Shown piece after piece: positions 1 through 7,589 of a stretch of DNA of 41,998 nt. The notes beneath the pieces are model-generated. The model worked only from the letters and a program-made list of their open reading frames with translations. It had not been told where the DNA came from and did no database searches. Each line of letters opens with the position of its first letter. Positions within the stretch are counted from its first letter, which is position 1. The translations under genes and the position numbers were made by a program. This DNA is from Clostridium sp. CAG:1013 (lineage in GTDB: Bacteria; Bacillota; Clostridia; Oscillospirales; Acutalibacteraceae): positions 28,839-70,836 of the forward strand of contig HF972654.1 of assembly GCA_000432995.1 (NCBI GenBank). The letters are read 5' to 3'.

Positions 1-221
1 AGATTGAAATCTGTGCTTTCCAGAAAGGCCGTTGGCTGCGGCTGGCTGCCCATGCGGTGGAAGATCCCCGCCTGGAAGCCCAGGAGCACATGCTGGAGGC
101 GTATCCCAGCCTGAAGAGAAATTATCAGGCCGGGGACGGGAATACCCAGATCTTCGCCCTGACAAATGTCACCGCCACCTTTTCCTCCTTTACGGAGGAG
201 CCTCGTGTGGTAACCTTCTAA
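1..221 (+). CDS. Pyridoxamine 5'-phosphate oxidase-like split-barrel protein, C-terminal part
   Basis: Only the last 72 codons are present, read in frame 3 and ending in TAA at 219-221. The peptide has the typical end of small pyridoxamine 5'-phosphate oxidase-like proteins of Clostridia: a WLRL strand, an acidic stretch around EDPRLEAQEHMLEAYPSLK, a YQAGDGNTQIFAL segment and a final TATFSSFTEEPRVVTF strand. Such proteins bind FMN or heme in a dimeric beta barrel, and their substrates are mostly unknown. The start and N-terminal half lie outside the window, so cofactor residues cannot be judged. A terminator hairpin follows 10 bases after the stop, so this is the last gene of its transcript. 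The family call rests on remembered sequence pattern only. Confidence 0.7.
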   Translation, partial: IEICAFQKGRWLRLAAHAVEDPRLEAQEHMLEAYPSLKRNYQAGDGNTQIFALTNVTATFSSFTEEPRVVTF

Positions 222-230
222 AAAGCAAAA

Positions 231-273
231 GCCCCTTCCGCAAACTTTTCGGTTTTGCGGAGGGGCTTTTTTT
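231..273. terminator. Bidirectional intrinsic terminator
   Basis: GCCCC and TCCGCAAA (231-243) pair with TTTGCGGA and GGGGC (254-266) around one bulged T, followed on the plus strand by seven T. On the minus strand the same stem is followed by TTTTGCTTTTT. It lies between the convergent split-barrel gene and the kinase gene and can serve both. Confidence 0.85.
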
Positions 274-1140
274 CTAGTTTATAGACTGATACCAGGTAGG
301 GACAGGATTACGCATGTAATCATACCATTCCAACACTTCTGCTGCTTGTTTTCTCATGGTAGCTATTTCCTGATCCCCAAAGGGAATGGCCCATGGCAGG
401 GAACCCAAAGCGTTGTTGGAAATGTACAGTGCCAGCAGTTTCCAAAATTCCAGAGGAGGGTTTCCTTCAAAGTAGCCGTCTACCATTCCAGACGCAAAAG
501 CAGGGGAGAGCTGAGCGCACCAAACAATCCGGTTGAACTCTTCCCAGGGATCCCCGAAATCGGGCCGATCGAAGTCGATGACATAGAGCTTCCCTTTCTG
601 GATCATCATGTTGCCCACATGAAAATCTCCATGCTGGCAGCACTGGGGGCGTCCCTGGAGCAAGTGCCGGTTTTCCAGTAGATAGCTGATGAACAGATCC
701 CCTTTCTCGTATTGCAGGGGACAGCTGCGGTACATCTTGATCTTACGATCGATCTTTTCGCCGAAGCGCTCCTCCCATGGCGTTAGAGGTGGGGAACAGG
801 GGAGGTCGTGGAGGTGCTTGGCGATCTCTCCCCCTTGAAGTCCTAAGCGGTACTGCTCATTTTGGGTGAGCGAGGGAAGAACTTGCTCCGCCATATCTCC
901 GGGCAGCCATTCTTCCACCCACAGAAGTTGGTCTCCTTCTTTAGATAGCTCCAAAGGCCGACTCACAGGCAAGCCGTTTTCCGCGGCCTGTTTCTGGAAG
1001 AAAAAGGCCTGTCTCAGTTTTTCCTCTCGTGCTAAGGGGCAGATTCTCAGGAAATAACACCTTCCTTCTGGATCCCAAGCCCGGTATTTTTTGTCTCCGG
1101 ACCATCCGTACTCCACAGGTTCCAGTTTGGCGAATTCCAT
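274..1140 (-). CDS. Aminoglycoside phosphotransferase (APH)-fold kinase
   Basis: The protein has 288 residues when started at the ATG at 1140. A TTG one codon upstream is possible, but the AAGGAGG at about 1148-1154 is better spaced for the ATG. The APH/choline kinase catalytic loop HGDFHVGN (HxDxxxxN) lies at about residue 170 and is followed by the metal-binding IDFDRPDFGDP segment (DFG equivalent). The N-terminal lobe is weakly conserved. The fold covers aminoglycoside and macrolide kinases, homoserine kinase II and many small-molecule kinases, and nothing here fixes the substrate. The gene lies 51 bases downstream of prfC on the same strand, with a terminator-like hairpin filling the gap. 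No separate promoter is visible, so expression probably depends on readthrough. I would not call it a resistance gene without functional data. Confidence 0.85.
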   Translation of the reverse strand: MEFAKLEPVEYGWSGDKKYRAWDPEGRCYFLRICPLAREEKLRQAFFFQKQAAENGLPVSRPLELSKEGDQLLWVEEWLPGDMAEQVLPSLTQNEQYRLGLQGGEIAKHLHDLPCSPPLTPWEERFGEKIDRKIKMYRSCPLQYEKGDLFISYLLENRHLLQGRPQCCQHGDFHVGNMMIQKGKLYVIDFDRPDFGDPWEEFNRIVWCAQLSPAFASGMVDGYFEGNPPLEFWKLLALYISNNALGSLPWAIPFGDQEIATMRKQAAEVLEWYDYMRNPVPTWYQSIN

Positions 1141-1157
1141 CAAGTTCCCTCCTTATC

Positions 1158-1193
1158 AAAAACTGCCGGAGCACTGGCCCCGGCAGTTTTTTT
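1158..1193 (-). terminator. Terminator after prfC, inside the prfC-kinase gap
   Basis: An 11-bp stem of AAAACTGCCGG and its complement surrounds a short loop, with five T on the minus strand after the stem. It begins at the prfC stop codon and ends 17 bases before the kinase start, so it probably lowers kinase expression relative to prfC. Confidence 0.8.
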
Positions 1194-2787
1194 AGTTTTT
1201 GCTGAATTCCGACAGCAGCAAGCCTTCATTGTGTTCCAACGCCCAGTTGATACTCCACTGGTTGGAGAACAGCAGCAGGTAGCGACCCTTCATGTCCTGA
1301 ACCTTTTTGGTGTCAGAGGTGAGATTCAAGGTTTTTAGGTCGATCTCCTCGTTGTCGATCCAACGGATATAGGAGAAAGGCAGAGTCTGCATGGTGATGT
1401 CCACATTGTACTCGTTCTCCATCCGATACTTGAACACGTCGAACTGCAGACTTCCCACCACGCCCACGATGATTTCCTCCATACCGGAGGCGATTTCCTG
1501 GAAGATCTGAATAGCGCCTTCCTGGGCAATCTGGGTGGCGCCCTTGACGAACTGTTTCCGCTTCATGGTGTCCTTTTGGCGCACGAGGCTGAACAGTTCA
1601 GGGGCGAAAGTGGGGATGCCTTCAAAGCGAACCTTTTTCCCAGGAGCGCACAGAGTGTCGCCGATGGAGAACACGCCGGGATCGAACACACCGATGATGT
1701 CTCCCGCGTAGGCTTCCTCGATGATCTCCCGGCTCTGAGCCATCAGCTGCTGAGGCTGAGACAGCTTCATCTTACGGCCGCCCTGAACGTGTTCCACTTC
1801 CATGCCCTTCTCGAATTTGCCGCTGCAAATGCGGATAAAGGCGATGCGGTCCCGGTGAGCTTTGTTCATGTTGGCCTGGATCTTGAACACGAACGCGGAA
1901 AAGTTGGGATCGAAGGGGTCCACCACACCCTGGGCGGTGTTCCGGGACAGGGGAGGAGTAGTCAGTTTTAAGAAGCTCTCCAGGAAAGGCTCCACACCGA
2001 AGTTGGTCAGCGCCGAACCGAAGAACACGGGAGACAGCTTTCCGTGACGGACCTTTTCCAGGTCAAAGTCGTAGCCCGCGCCGTCGATCAGTTCCACGTC
2101 GTCTTGGAGAGTGTTGTACAGGTATTCTCCCACGGCGTCCTTCAAGCCGGGATCATCCAGGGAGAAATCACGTTCCCGAGCCTCTTTCCGACCGGCGTTG
2201 TCTCCGTCGGGCTCAAATTGGAGCACCTGACGCCGCTCCCGGTCGTACACGCCTTTAAAGTCAACACCGGAGCCGATGGGCCAGTTCATGGGGTAGGTGC
2301 CGATGCCCAACTCCTTCTCGATCTCGTCCAACAGATCGTAGGGGCTGCGGGAGTCACGGTCCATTTTATTGATAAAGGTGAAGATGGGAATATCCCGCAT
2401 GACGCACACCTTGAACAGCTTTCGGGTCTGGGCCTCAACACCCTTGGAAGCGTCGATAACCATCACCGCGGAGTCGGCTGCCATCAGGGTACGGTAGGTG
2501 TCCTCGGAGAAGTCCTGGTGGCCAGGGGTGTCCAGAATGTTGATGCAGTAACCGTCGTACTGGAACTGCATCACAGAGGAGGTGACGGAGATACCACGCT
2601 GCTTCTCGATCTCCATCCAGTCAGAGACGGCGTGGCGGGAGTTACGCTTTCCCTTCACCATGCCCGCCAAAGTGATAGCCCCACCGTACAGCAGGAATTT
2701 TTCCGTCAAGGTAGTCTTACCGGCGTCGGGGTGAGAGATGATTGCAAAGGTTCTCCGGCGCTGGATCTCATTTTTCAAATCAGGCAA
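1192..2787 (-). CDS. prfC: Peptide chain release factor 3 (RF3)
   Basis: The product is a 531-residue translational GTPase, full length for RF3, which uses GTP to eject RF1/RF2 from the ribosome after peptide release. The G1 motif HPDAGKT lies at about residues 19-25, the switch II motif DTPGHQDF near 86 and the guanine-specificity motif NKMD near 140. Domain II and the RF3-type C-terminal domain follow. The start is a TTG at 2787. AAGGAT lies 8 bases upstream, and no ATG or GTG fits the conserved N-terminus. A consensus promoter lies about 100 bases upstream, leaving a moderately long leader in which I see no clear structure. RF3 is told apart from EF-G by its length and by the N-terminal LKNEIQRRRTFAIISHPDAGKT pattern. 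Confidence 0.97.
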   Translation of the reverse strand: MPDLKNEIQRRRTFAIISHPDAGKTTLTEKFLLYGGAITLAGMVKGKRNSRHAVSDWMEIEKQRGISVTSSVMQFQYDGYCINILDTPGHQDFSEDTYRTLMAADSAVMVIDASKGVEAQTRKLFKVCVMRDIPIFTFINKMDRDSRSPYDLLDEIEKELGIGTYPMNWPIGSGVDFKGVYDRERRQVLQFEPDGDNAGRKEARERDFSLDDPGLKDAVGEYLYNTLQDDVELIDGAGYDFDLEKVRHGKLSPVFFGSALTNFGVEPFLESFLKLTTPPLSRNTAQGVVDPFDPNFSAFVFKIQANMNKAHRDRIAFIRICSGKFEKGMEVEHVQGGRKMKLSQPQQLMAQSREIIEEAYAGDIIGVFDPGVFSIGDTLCAPGKKVRFEGIPTFAPELFSLVRQKDTMKRKQFVKGATQIAQEGAIQIFQEIASGMEEIIVGVVGSLQFDVFKYRMENEYNVDITMQTLPFSYIRWIDNEEIDLKTLNLTSDTKKVQDMKGRYLLLFSNQWSINWALEHNEGLLLSEFSKN

Positions 2788-2892
2788 AACAAGCCATCCT
2801 TTCTCAAAGTGAAATATGATGTAATATGGGGTAGACAGCGGGCTTTACATGGGAATTCCCTCGCTTTTGAAAAATTGGTCCAAAACTAAAAT

Positions 2893-2921
2893 ATTATATC
2901 ATGGAGGATTGCAAAACGCAA
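2893..2921 (-). promoter_or_regulatory. Sigma-A promoter of prfC
   Basis: On the minus strand TTGCGT (2916-2921) is followed by a 17-base spacer and a perfect TATAAT (2893-2898). Transcription would start near 2886, about 100 bases before the TTG start of prfC. Confidence 0.85.
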
Positions 2922-3006
2922 GATTCTTCCTGGTTTTCAGCCGTTAAAAGGTCTGCATAGAGACAAGTTCTCCCGCGTATGTTTCCGTAAAAGGGGGGGC
3001 GGGTCT

Positions 3007-3087
3007 GTGTACCTGATCTTTTTGGGGGCGTACGTGCTGTTAGCGGTGGGGACGGCCCTTCTGGCCGTTTTTATCCGGCGAAGGTAG
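3007..3087 (+). CDS. Putative 26-residue single-pass membrane peptide
   Basis: A GTG start preceded by seven G (2993-2999, 7 bases away) opens a 26-codon frame. It encodes a short hydrophobic helix (YLIFLGAYVLLAVGTALLAVF) ending in IRRR before TAG. The positive C-terminal end would sit in the cytoplasm, predicting an N-out orientation. The support is the combination of a ribosome binding site, a clean membrane helix with a basic end, and a strong hairpin terminator 10 bases downstream on the same strand, which would otherwise have no plus-strand gene to serve. However, the same terminator also suits the convergent gene at 3145. I found no clear promoter. The function is unknown; a small membrane peptide that modulates a neighbour, or a chance ORF, are both possible. 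Confidence 0.45.
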   Translation: MYLIFLGAYVLLAVGTALLAVFIRRR

Positions 3088-3096
3088 GGTGGGCGT

Positions 3097-3134
3097 GAAA
3101 AAGCTTGGGCAGTGTTTCTGTCCGAGCTTTTTTT
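3097..3134. terminator. Bidirectional intrinsic terminator
   Basis: AAGCTTGGGCA (3101-3111) pairs over 11 bp, with two G-U pairs, with TGTCCGAGCTT (3119-3129). A T run follows on the plus strand and TTTTT on the minus strand. It separates the small ORF from the convergent PAP2-like gene. Confidence 0.85.
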
Positions 3135-3144
3135 CTTGAGTGTT

Positions 3145-3639
3145 TTAAAACAGGAAAAATCCTCCCTGGCGGACGATCTGACCGATAAAGGCGATAACAA
3201 TGCCCAACAGAGCACCGCAGATCACCTCAATGACCCGGTGGCCCAAGGACTCATTCAGTCGGGGAATCAGATCGTTGAGACGCTTTTTACCCTCTTCTTT
3301 GTCGTCGTTTTCCAGGTACTCCACGATCTGGTTGATGGCTTTGGCGTGAAGCCCAGCCGCCCAGCGGACTCCTGTAGCGTCATACATGACGATAAGGGAC
3401 AGAATAAAGGCCAGCGCAAATACAGGTGACTGGAAACCATAGAGGAAATAGGAGGTCAGTACCACTGAACAGCAGACCGCAGAGTGAGAACTGGGCATGC
3501 CGCCAGCTCCTGCCAGGCGCTGCCGGTTGAAAGAGCGGTGCTTGATGGCATCAATAACGGTCTTGATAAGCTGGGCGCAAAGCCAGGATAGCACGCCAGC
3601 GTTGATGAGGGGATTGGAAAATAAAATCGAAAGATCCAT
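3145..3639 (-). CDS. Divergent PAP2 family membrane protein (DUF212, YuiD-like)
   Basis: The 164-residue protein has the full pattern of the divergent PAP2 family. After an N-terminal helix come a basic loop, the GGMPSSHSA motif near residues 46-54 (the PAP2-like Ser-His segment), and two long hydrophobic segments. YDATGVRWAAGLHA follows, then a polar loop with LNESLGHRVIEV and a last membrane helix. Related PAP2 enzymes remove phosphate from lipid phosphates, but the reaction of this subfamily is not established. The gene has its own consensus promoter and a terminator directly after the stop, so it is a single-gene transcript. The ATG start is preceded by AAGGCGG at a suitable distance. Confidence 0.92.
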   Translation of the reverse strand: MDLSILFSNPLINAGVLSWLCAQLIKTVIDAIKHRSFNRQRLAGAGGMPSSHSAVCCSVVLTSYFLYGFQSPVFALAFILSLIVMYDATGVRWAAGLHAKAINQIVEYLENDDKEEGKKRLNDLIPRLNESLGHRVIEVICGALLGIVIAFIGQIVRQGGFFLF

Positions 3640-3702
3640 ACACAGTTCCGCCTTACCGCAGTTTGCCCTGGAGAAAGCCCACCGCTTTTCATATCTGCCT
3701 TA

Positions 3703-3731
3703 ATGATACCGTATCCCAATAGGAGTGTCAA
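3703..3731 (-). promoter_or_regulatory. Sigma-A promoter of the PAP2-like gene
   Basis: On the minus strand a perfect TTGACA (3726-3731), a 17-base spacer and TATCAT (3703-3708). It lies about 65 bases upstream of the ATG at 3639 and is arranged back to back with the queH promoter. Confidence 0.9.
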
Positions 3732-3769
3732 CTGAAATCAGCGCTGGGTAAGGCAAAAAGTTAGTGCCC

Positions 3770-3798
3770 TTGAAATCACCGGTTTACTGTGATAAACT
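3770..3798 (+). promoter_or_regulatory. Sigma-A promoter of the queH operon
   Basis: TTGAAA (3770-3775), a 17-base spacer and TAAACT (3793-3798). Transcription would start near 3805. This excludes an upstream ATG at 3789 as the queH start and supports the ATG at 3834. Confidence 0.85.
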
Positions 3799-3833
3799 TT
3801 GTAAGGATCAACAAACAAAAGGGAGGCGATGGC

Positions 3834-4484
3834 ATGGCGGCGCCCAGTCGCAATTATTCCAAAGAACTGGAACGACTGATCCAGCAGCTAGAGCAGGAGG
3901 GACGTGTCCCCCGATTGTTGCTCCACGTTTGCTGCGCTCCCTGTTCCAGTGCCGTATTGGAGTATCTCACACAGTATTTTTCCATTACACTGCTTTATTA
4001 TAACCCTAACATCGCACCCTATGAGGAATATCAAAAGCGGGAAGCGGAGTTGAGAAGACTGGTGTCCCAGATGAATATGGTCCACCCGGTGGAATTGCTT
4101 CCCTGCGATTACGACGGACAAGCCTTTGTGGAGGCCGCTCGAGGACTAGAAAAGGAACCGGAAGGCGGCAAGCGCTGCGAGGAGTGCTTCCGGCTGCGTC
4201 TGCGGTATGCCGCCAGAGAGGCCGCCCGCCTAGGTTTTGACTATTACACCACCACGCTGTCTATATCTCCTTTGAAAAACGCCTCATTGCTGAACCGGTT
4301 GGGGGAGGAGATCGGGGCGGAATTCGGCGTGGCTCATTTGCCTTCGGATTTCAAAAAGAAAAACGGCTACAAGCGCTCTGTGGAGCTTTCTAAGGAATAC
4401 AGTTTGTACCGCCAGGATTATTGCGGCTGTGTCTTTTCCAAGGCGCAGCGCCAGCGGGAAAAAGAAGAAAGGAAGGATCAGTAA
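3834..4484 (+). CDS. queH: Epoxyqueuosine reductase QueH
   Basis: The 216-residue protein is a DUF208/QueH epoxyqueuosine reductase, the cobalamin-independent enzyme for the last step of queuosine synthesis in tRNA. It replaces QueG in many anaerobes. Visible signatures are HVCCAPCSS (Cys33, Cys34, Cys37), the EEYQKR segment, CEECF in the middle and YCGCVFS near the end. These cysteines are expected to hold the iron-sulfur and redox centres. The ATG at 3834 is chosen because GGGAGG lies 7 bases upstream and the promoter excludes earlier starts. It is the first gene of a rightward operon and its TAA touches the GTG of the amidohydrolase. No other queuosine gene lies in the window. Confidence 0.95.
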   Translation: MAAPSRNYSKELERLIQQLEQEGRVPRLLLHVCCAPCSSAVLEYLTQYFSITLLYYNPNIAPYEEYQKREAELRRLVSQMNMVHPVELLPCDYDGQAFVEAARGLEKEPEGGKRCEECFRLRLRYAAREAARLGFDYYTTTLSISPLKNASLLNRLGEEIGAEFGVAHLPSDFKKKNGYKRSVELSKEYSLYRQDYCGCVFSKAQRQREKEERKDQ

Positions 4485-5303
4485 GTGTCAGTGTTGCACA
4501 ATGGCGTCACCTACCGGGCAGCGGACGCCCATGCCCATATCTATCCCGGAAAGATCGCGGAAAAGGCTACCGGCTCTGTGGGGGATTTTTACGACATCCC
4601 CATGCAGCATGTGGGGCTGCCCCATGTGCTGGCGCAGCAGGGTGGGGAAGCGGGCATCGACCGTTTCCTGGTGTGTTCTGTGGCCACGAAGGTGGAGCAG
4701 GTCCGGTCCATCAATCAGTTCATTCAAGAGAAATGCGAGAAATATCCCCAATTTCTGGGACTGGCCGCTTGGCATCAGGACGTGGAGGATATTCAGGGGG
4801 AAATGGACGACATCCAGCGCCGTGGTCTTCACGGCATCAAACTCCACCCGGATTTCCAGCGCTTCTTCATCGACGATCCCAAAATGCTTCCTGTCTATGA
4901 GGAGGCCAACCGCCGGGGACTGCCCGTCCTGTTCCATACCGGGGACAGCCGCACGGATTTCTCTACGCCCCGCCGGCTGATGAACGTTATTGAGAAAATT
5001 CCCGACTTCACCTGTATCGCCGCTCATCTGGGGGGATACAGCGAGTGGGAAGACGCTCGCCGGGAGCTTTCCGGAACCAATGTGTACATCGACACTTCCA
5101 GCTCTCTGTTTATGGTCACCCCGGAGCAGGCGCGGAAGAGTATCGAGCATTTTGGAGTGGACCATACTATGTTCGGCACAGATTTCCCCATGTGGAACCC
5201 CACTGAGGAGTTGGAGCGGTTCTTCGCCCTGGGATATGGGGAAGAGGATAACCAGAAAATGCTTTACGACAACTTTGACCGGTTGTTCCACTTGACCGAT
5301 TGA
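4485..5303 (+). CDS. Amidohydrolase-family metal-dependent hydrolase (TIM barrel)
   Basis: The 272-residue protein belongs to the amidohydrolase 2 branch of TIM-barrel hydrolases and decarboxylases. Visible metal-site elements are DAHAHIYP near residue 14 (HxH on strand 1), GIKLHPDFQ (a conserved Lys-His pair), LFHTGD, CIAAHLGG (strand 6 His) and FGTDFPM near the end (catalytic Asp). Related proteins decarboxylate or hydrolyse aromatic or cyclic substrates, but the substrate here cannot be told. The start is a GTG immediately after the queH stop. AAGGAAGGA at the end of queH is the likely ribosome binding site, so translation is coupled. The next gene starts one base after its TGA. Confidence 0.9.
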   Translation: MSVLHNGVTYRAADAHAHIYPGKIAEKATGSVGDFYDIPMQHVGLPHVLAQQGGEAGIDRFLVCSVATKVEQVRSINQFIQEKCEKYPQFLGLAAWHQDVEDIQGEMDDIQRRGLHGIKLHPDFQRFFIDDPKMLPVYEEANRRGLPVLFHTGDSRTDFSTPRRLMNVIEKIPDFTCIAAHLGGYSEWEDARRELSGTNVYIDTSSSLFMVTPEQARKSIEHFGVDHTMFGTDFPMWNPTEELERFFALGYGEEDNQKMLYDNFDRLFHLTD

Positions 5304-5304
5304 G

Positions 5305-6081
5305 ATGGATCAAGTCCGTTTTTTAGAGGCGTGCCGCTGGGCAACCTCGGAGGAAGCAGTCCGACAGGGGATTGGCACCTTGGGGGAAAAGACTCTGCAC
5401 AGCGCTGTGAAATATTATTTCCAGCCGGACCCGGCAAAGCGGGAAGTGAAGCTGGGACCCTACTGGGCTGACGCCGTAGGCGAGGAAGGGATCATAGAGA
5501 TCCAGACCAGGTCCTTGGGGAGACTCCGTCCCAAGCTGGAATACTTTCTGCCTCAGCAGCCGGTGACGGTGGTGCATCCTGTGGCCGCGAAAAAGACAGT
5601 GGTTTGGATCACGGAGGAAGGAGAGACCACGCCGCCCCGAAAAAGTCCTCTAAAGCCCACCGCCGGACAAGTTCTTTGGGAGCTTTACCCGTTGCGAGAT
5701 CTGCTTTCCCATCCTAATTTGCGGCTGTGTGTGCTGTTGTTGGAGGTGGAGGAATACCGGTTGCTAAACGGCTGGAGCAGAGATAAAAAACGTGGCGCTA
5801 CCCGGTTCGACAGGATGCCTGTATCCCTGCTGGGAGAGGTTTGGGTCCGAGAGCCAAAAGAGTATAGCCACCTTTTGCCGGAGGGACTGCCGGGTCTTTT
5901 TACTTCCCGGGAACTAGGGAAAGCCGTGGGGCTGTCCCCGAAAAAAGCCACAGTGGCTGCCAATGTGCTGCGGAATCTAGGGGCGATCCGCCAAGAGGGT
6001 AAAAAGGGGAACGCCTATTTGTATACGGTCTCGGAACCAGGCACTGGGCCGGTTGCCGAAACTGACACAACGTCGATTTGA
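5305..6081 (+). CDS. Unknown protein, possible PD-(D/E)XK-like nuclease fold with C-terminal winged helix
   Basis: This 258-residue protein is not a named enzyme I recognise, although I recall similar proteins of unknown function in Clostridia. The N-terminal half has LGEKTLHSAVKYYF (near residues 26-39), then GPYWADAVGEEGIIEIQTRSLGRLRPKL. A Glu on a first helix, then an Asp, about ten residues, and Glu-x-Gln followed by basic residues resembles the core spacing of PD-(D/E)XK nucleases. The middle contains EYRLLNGWSRDKKRGATRFDR, rich in basic residues. The last third (LFTSRELGKAVGLSPKKATVAANVLRNLGAI) looks like a winged helix-turn-helix. A DNA- or RNA-processing role is inference only. The ATG follows the previous stop by one base and lacks a clear ribosome binding site, so coupling is likely. 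Confidence 0.8.
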   Translation: MDQVRFLEACRWATSEEAVRQGIGTLGEKTLHSAVKYYFQPDPAKREVKLGPYWADAVGEEGIIEIQTRSLGRLRPKLEYFLPQQPVTVVHPVAAKKTVVWITEEGETTPPRKSPLKPTAGQVLWELYPLRDLLSHPNLRLCVLLLEVEEYRLLNGWSRDKKRGATRFDRMPVSLLGEVWVREPKEYSHLLPEGLPGLFTSRELGKAVGLSPKKATVAANVLRNLGAIRQEGKKGNAYLYTVSEPGTGPVAETDTTSI

Positions 6082-6109
6082 GGACGTTTGAAAAAGGAGA
6101 TCAAGATTT

Positions 6110-7252
6110 ATGACATTCTATCTGAAGGTAGTGTGGCAGGCGGTAATGGTGTTTCCGTTTGCTGCGGCTGTGATCGCGCTGCCTTTTCTCATTCATCATT
6201 ACAGGAAATACGGTAGCATGACCTTCGCTCGTTTTTTCCTAGCTTATTCTTTTGTGCTCTATGGACTTTGCGCCTACTTTCTGGTGATCCTGCCCCTGCC
6301 CAGCAGGGAAGCGGTAGCTCAAATGACAGGCCCCAGCACCCAGCTGATCCCTTTCAGCTTTTTTCGGGATCTGCATAAAGAGACTGGATTCCTGTTAGAT
6401 GATCCGTCCACCTATCTGCCCGCTCTGCTCAGCACCTTTACACTGCAATTCCTGTTCAATATAGCGTTGCTGGTTCCTTTGGGGTTTTATTTGCGGTATT
6501 ATTTCCGCAGGAAGATGCTGTCCGCTGTGCTTATCTCTCTTGGAGTCAGTCTGTTCTTTGAGTTCACCCAGCTTTCGGGGCTGTATGGCTTCTATCCCAG
6601 AGCCTACCGACTGTTTGATGTGGACGACCTCCTGTGCAATACTCTGGGAGGCTTCTTAGGATATGTGCTTACTGGACCGCTGATGAAAATCCTTCCGGAT
6701 CGGGATAAGATCGACGAACGCTCCTACCAAAAAGGGGAGCGGGTTACATTTACCCGACGGGGACTCTCTTATCTGGTGGACCTGTTTTTCTGGTCGATCC
6801 TTTACGTTGTGACTTCCAGATTCGTCTCTTGGCAGGCTCTTGCGTTTGGCCTTTCCTACCTGCTTTATTTCGGCTTGTTTCAATGGGCATGCGGTGGGAA
6901 AAGTTTGGGAAAACGCCTTACAAAGATTTGCGTAGTCAATCAGAACGGCACACGGGTGCTCCTCTGGCGTTGTCTGCTACGCTATGGGTTGCTGGTGGTA
7001 TTTCTTGAGGCATATTGGGCTGTGGCCTGGCTGTTTTCTCTCACCTCGTCCCTGGCGTTTGGTTCAGAGTTTTTGTCCCTTTTTCTGGTGAGTCTTTGGT
7101 TTCTTGCCGGTGTCTTCGTTCTGCTTTTGGAAACGGTGATGAACCGATCTTCCCAGACGGGAAGAGATTACCTGTACGGCAGGCTTTCCGGTACTCGCCT
7201 TGCCAGTACCGTGCTGCGCCAACCGGAACCGATTCCTCCTGCTCAACCGTAA
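6110..7252 (+). CDS. VanZ-RDD fusion membrane protein
   Basis: The 380-residue integral membrane protein has two joined domains. Residues about 1-200 form a VanZ-like domain with four or five membrane helices and the characteristic segment RLFDVDDLLCNTLGGFLGY. Residues about 215-370 form an RDD domain: FTRRGLSYLVDLFFW at its first helix, GGKSLGKRLTKICVVNQNGTR, and a later LRYGLLVV helix. VanZ itself gives weak teicoplanin resistance and RDD proteins include putative transporters, but the joint function is not known. AAGGAG lies 10 bases before the ATG. The gene continues the queH operon. The C-terminus ends in a Pro-rich tail. Confidence 0.9.
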   Translation: MTFYLKVVWQAVMVFPFAAAVIALPFLIHHYRKYGSMTFARFFLAYSFVLYGLCAYFLVILPLPSREAVAQMTGPSTQLIPFSFFRDLHKETGFLLDDPSTYLPALLSTFTLQFLFNIALLVPLGFYLRYYFRRKMLSAVLISLGVSLFFEFTQLSGLYGFYPRAYRLFDVDDLLCNTLGGFLGYVLTGPLMKILPDRDKIDERSYQKGERVTFTRRGLSYLVDLFFWSILYVVTSRFVSWQALAFGLSYLLYFGLFQWACGGKSLGKRLTKICVVNQNGTRVLLWRCLLRYGLLVVFLEAYWAVAWLFSLTSSLAFGSEFLSLFLVSLWFLAGVFVLLLETVMNRSSQTGRDYLYGRLSGTRLASTVLRQPEPIPPAQP

Positions 7253-7271
7253 ATAAAGAAAGGATGGTTTT

Positions 7272-7541
7272 ATGGAACGCCAACTGGAGCTTCAGAAATT
7301 CCACTATTTTGATGAAGGCAATACCTATGCCGGTCAAAAAACCAAGGATCCTGATCGGGGTGCGCTGCTTCGTTATTTGGTGACTCCCGATAAAGAGGCT
7401 GCTCTGATTCGGGCTTACTGCTGGACAGAGGACCTTTGCTTTGACCGAGCCCAGAACAAACAGGAAAAAGAGTACCCCCTTACTGAAGAAGGACTGGACA
7501 AGGCCGTGGAATGGCTGGAGGGGGAATATCAGGCACTGTGA
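7272..7541 (+). CDS. Small acidic protein of unknown function
   Basis: The 89-residue soluble protein has no motif I can name. It is rich in charged residues (for example EKEYPLTEEGLDKAVEWLEGEY) and has no signal or membrane segment. AAAGGATGG precedes the ATG, and it follows the VanZ-RDD gene by 19 bases, so it is probably the last gene of the queH operon. No terminator lies between it and the promoter at 7561; the terminator at 7700 would also stop readthrough from here. It appears genuine because of its ribosome binding site, its position and its ordinary composition. Confidence 0.75.
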   Translation: MERQLELQKFHYFDEGNTYAGQKTKDPDRGALLRYLVTPDKEAALIRAYCWTEDLCFDRAQNKQEKEYPLTEEGLDKAVEWLEGEYQAL

Positions 7542-7560
7542 TGAAAGCCGCAAAAGGCAG

Positions 7561-7589
7561 TTGACAAAAGTTGGTTCATTAGGTATCAT
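7561..7589 (+). promoter_or_regulatory. Sigma-A promoter of the ABC importer operon
   Basis: A perfect TTGACA (7561-7566), a 17-base spacer and TATCAT (7584-7589). Transcription would start near 7596, leaving about 170 bases of leader before the first start codon. Confidence 0.9.

Noticed and set aside
274..1140. Calling the APH-fold kinase an aminoglycoside resistance gene
   Set aside because: Only the shared catalytic motifs are visible; many homologues act on other metabolites.
2044..2889. 281-codon plus-strand frame antisense to prfC
   Set aside because: prfC is complete, and this frame also crosses the prfC promoter; repeated Val/His/Gly composition is typical of antisense shadows.
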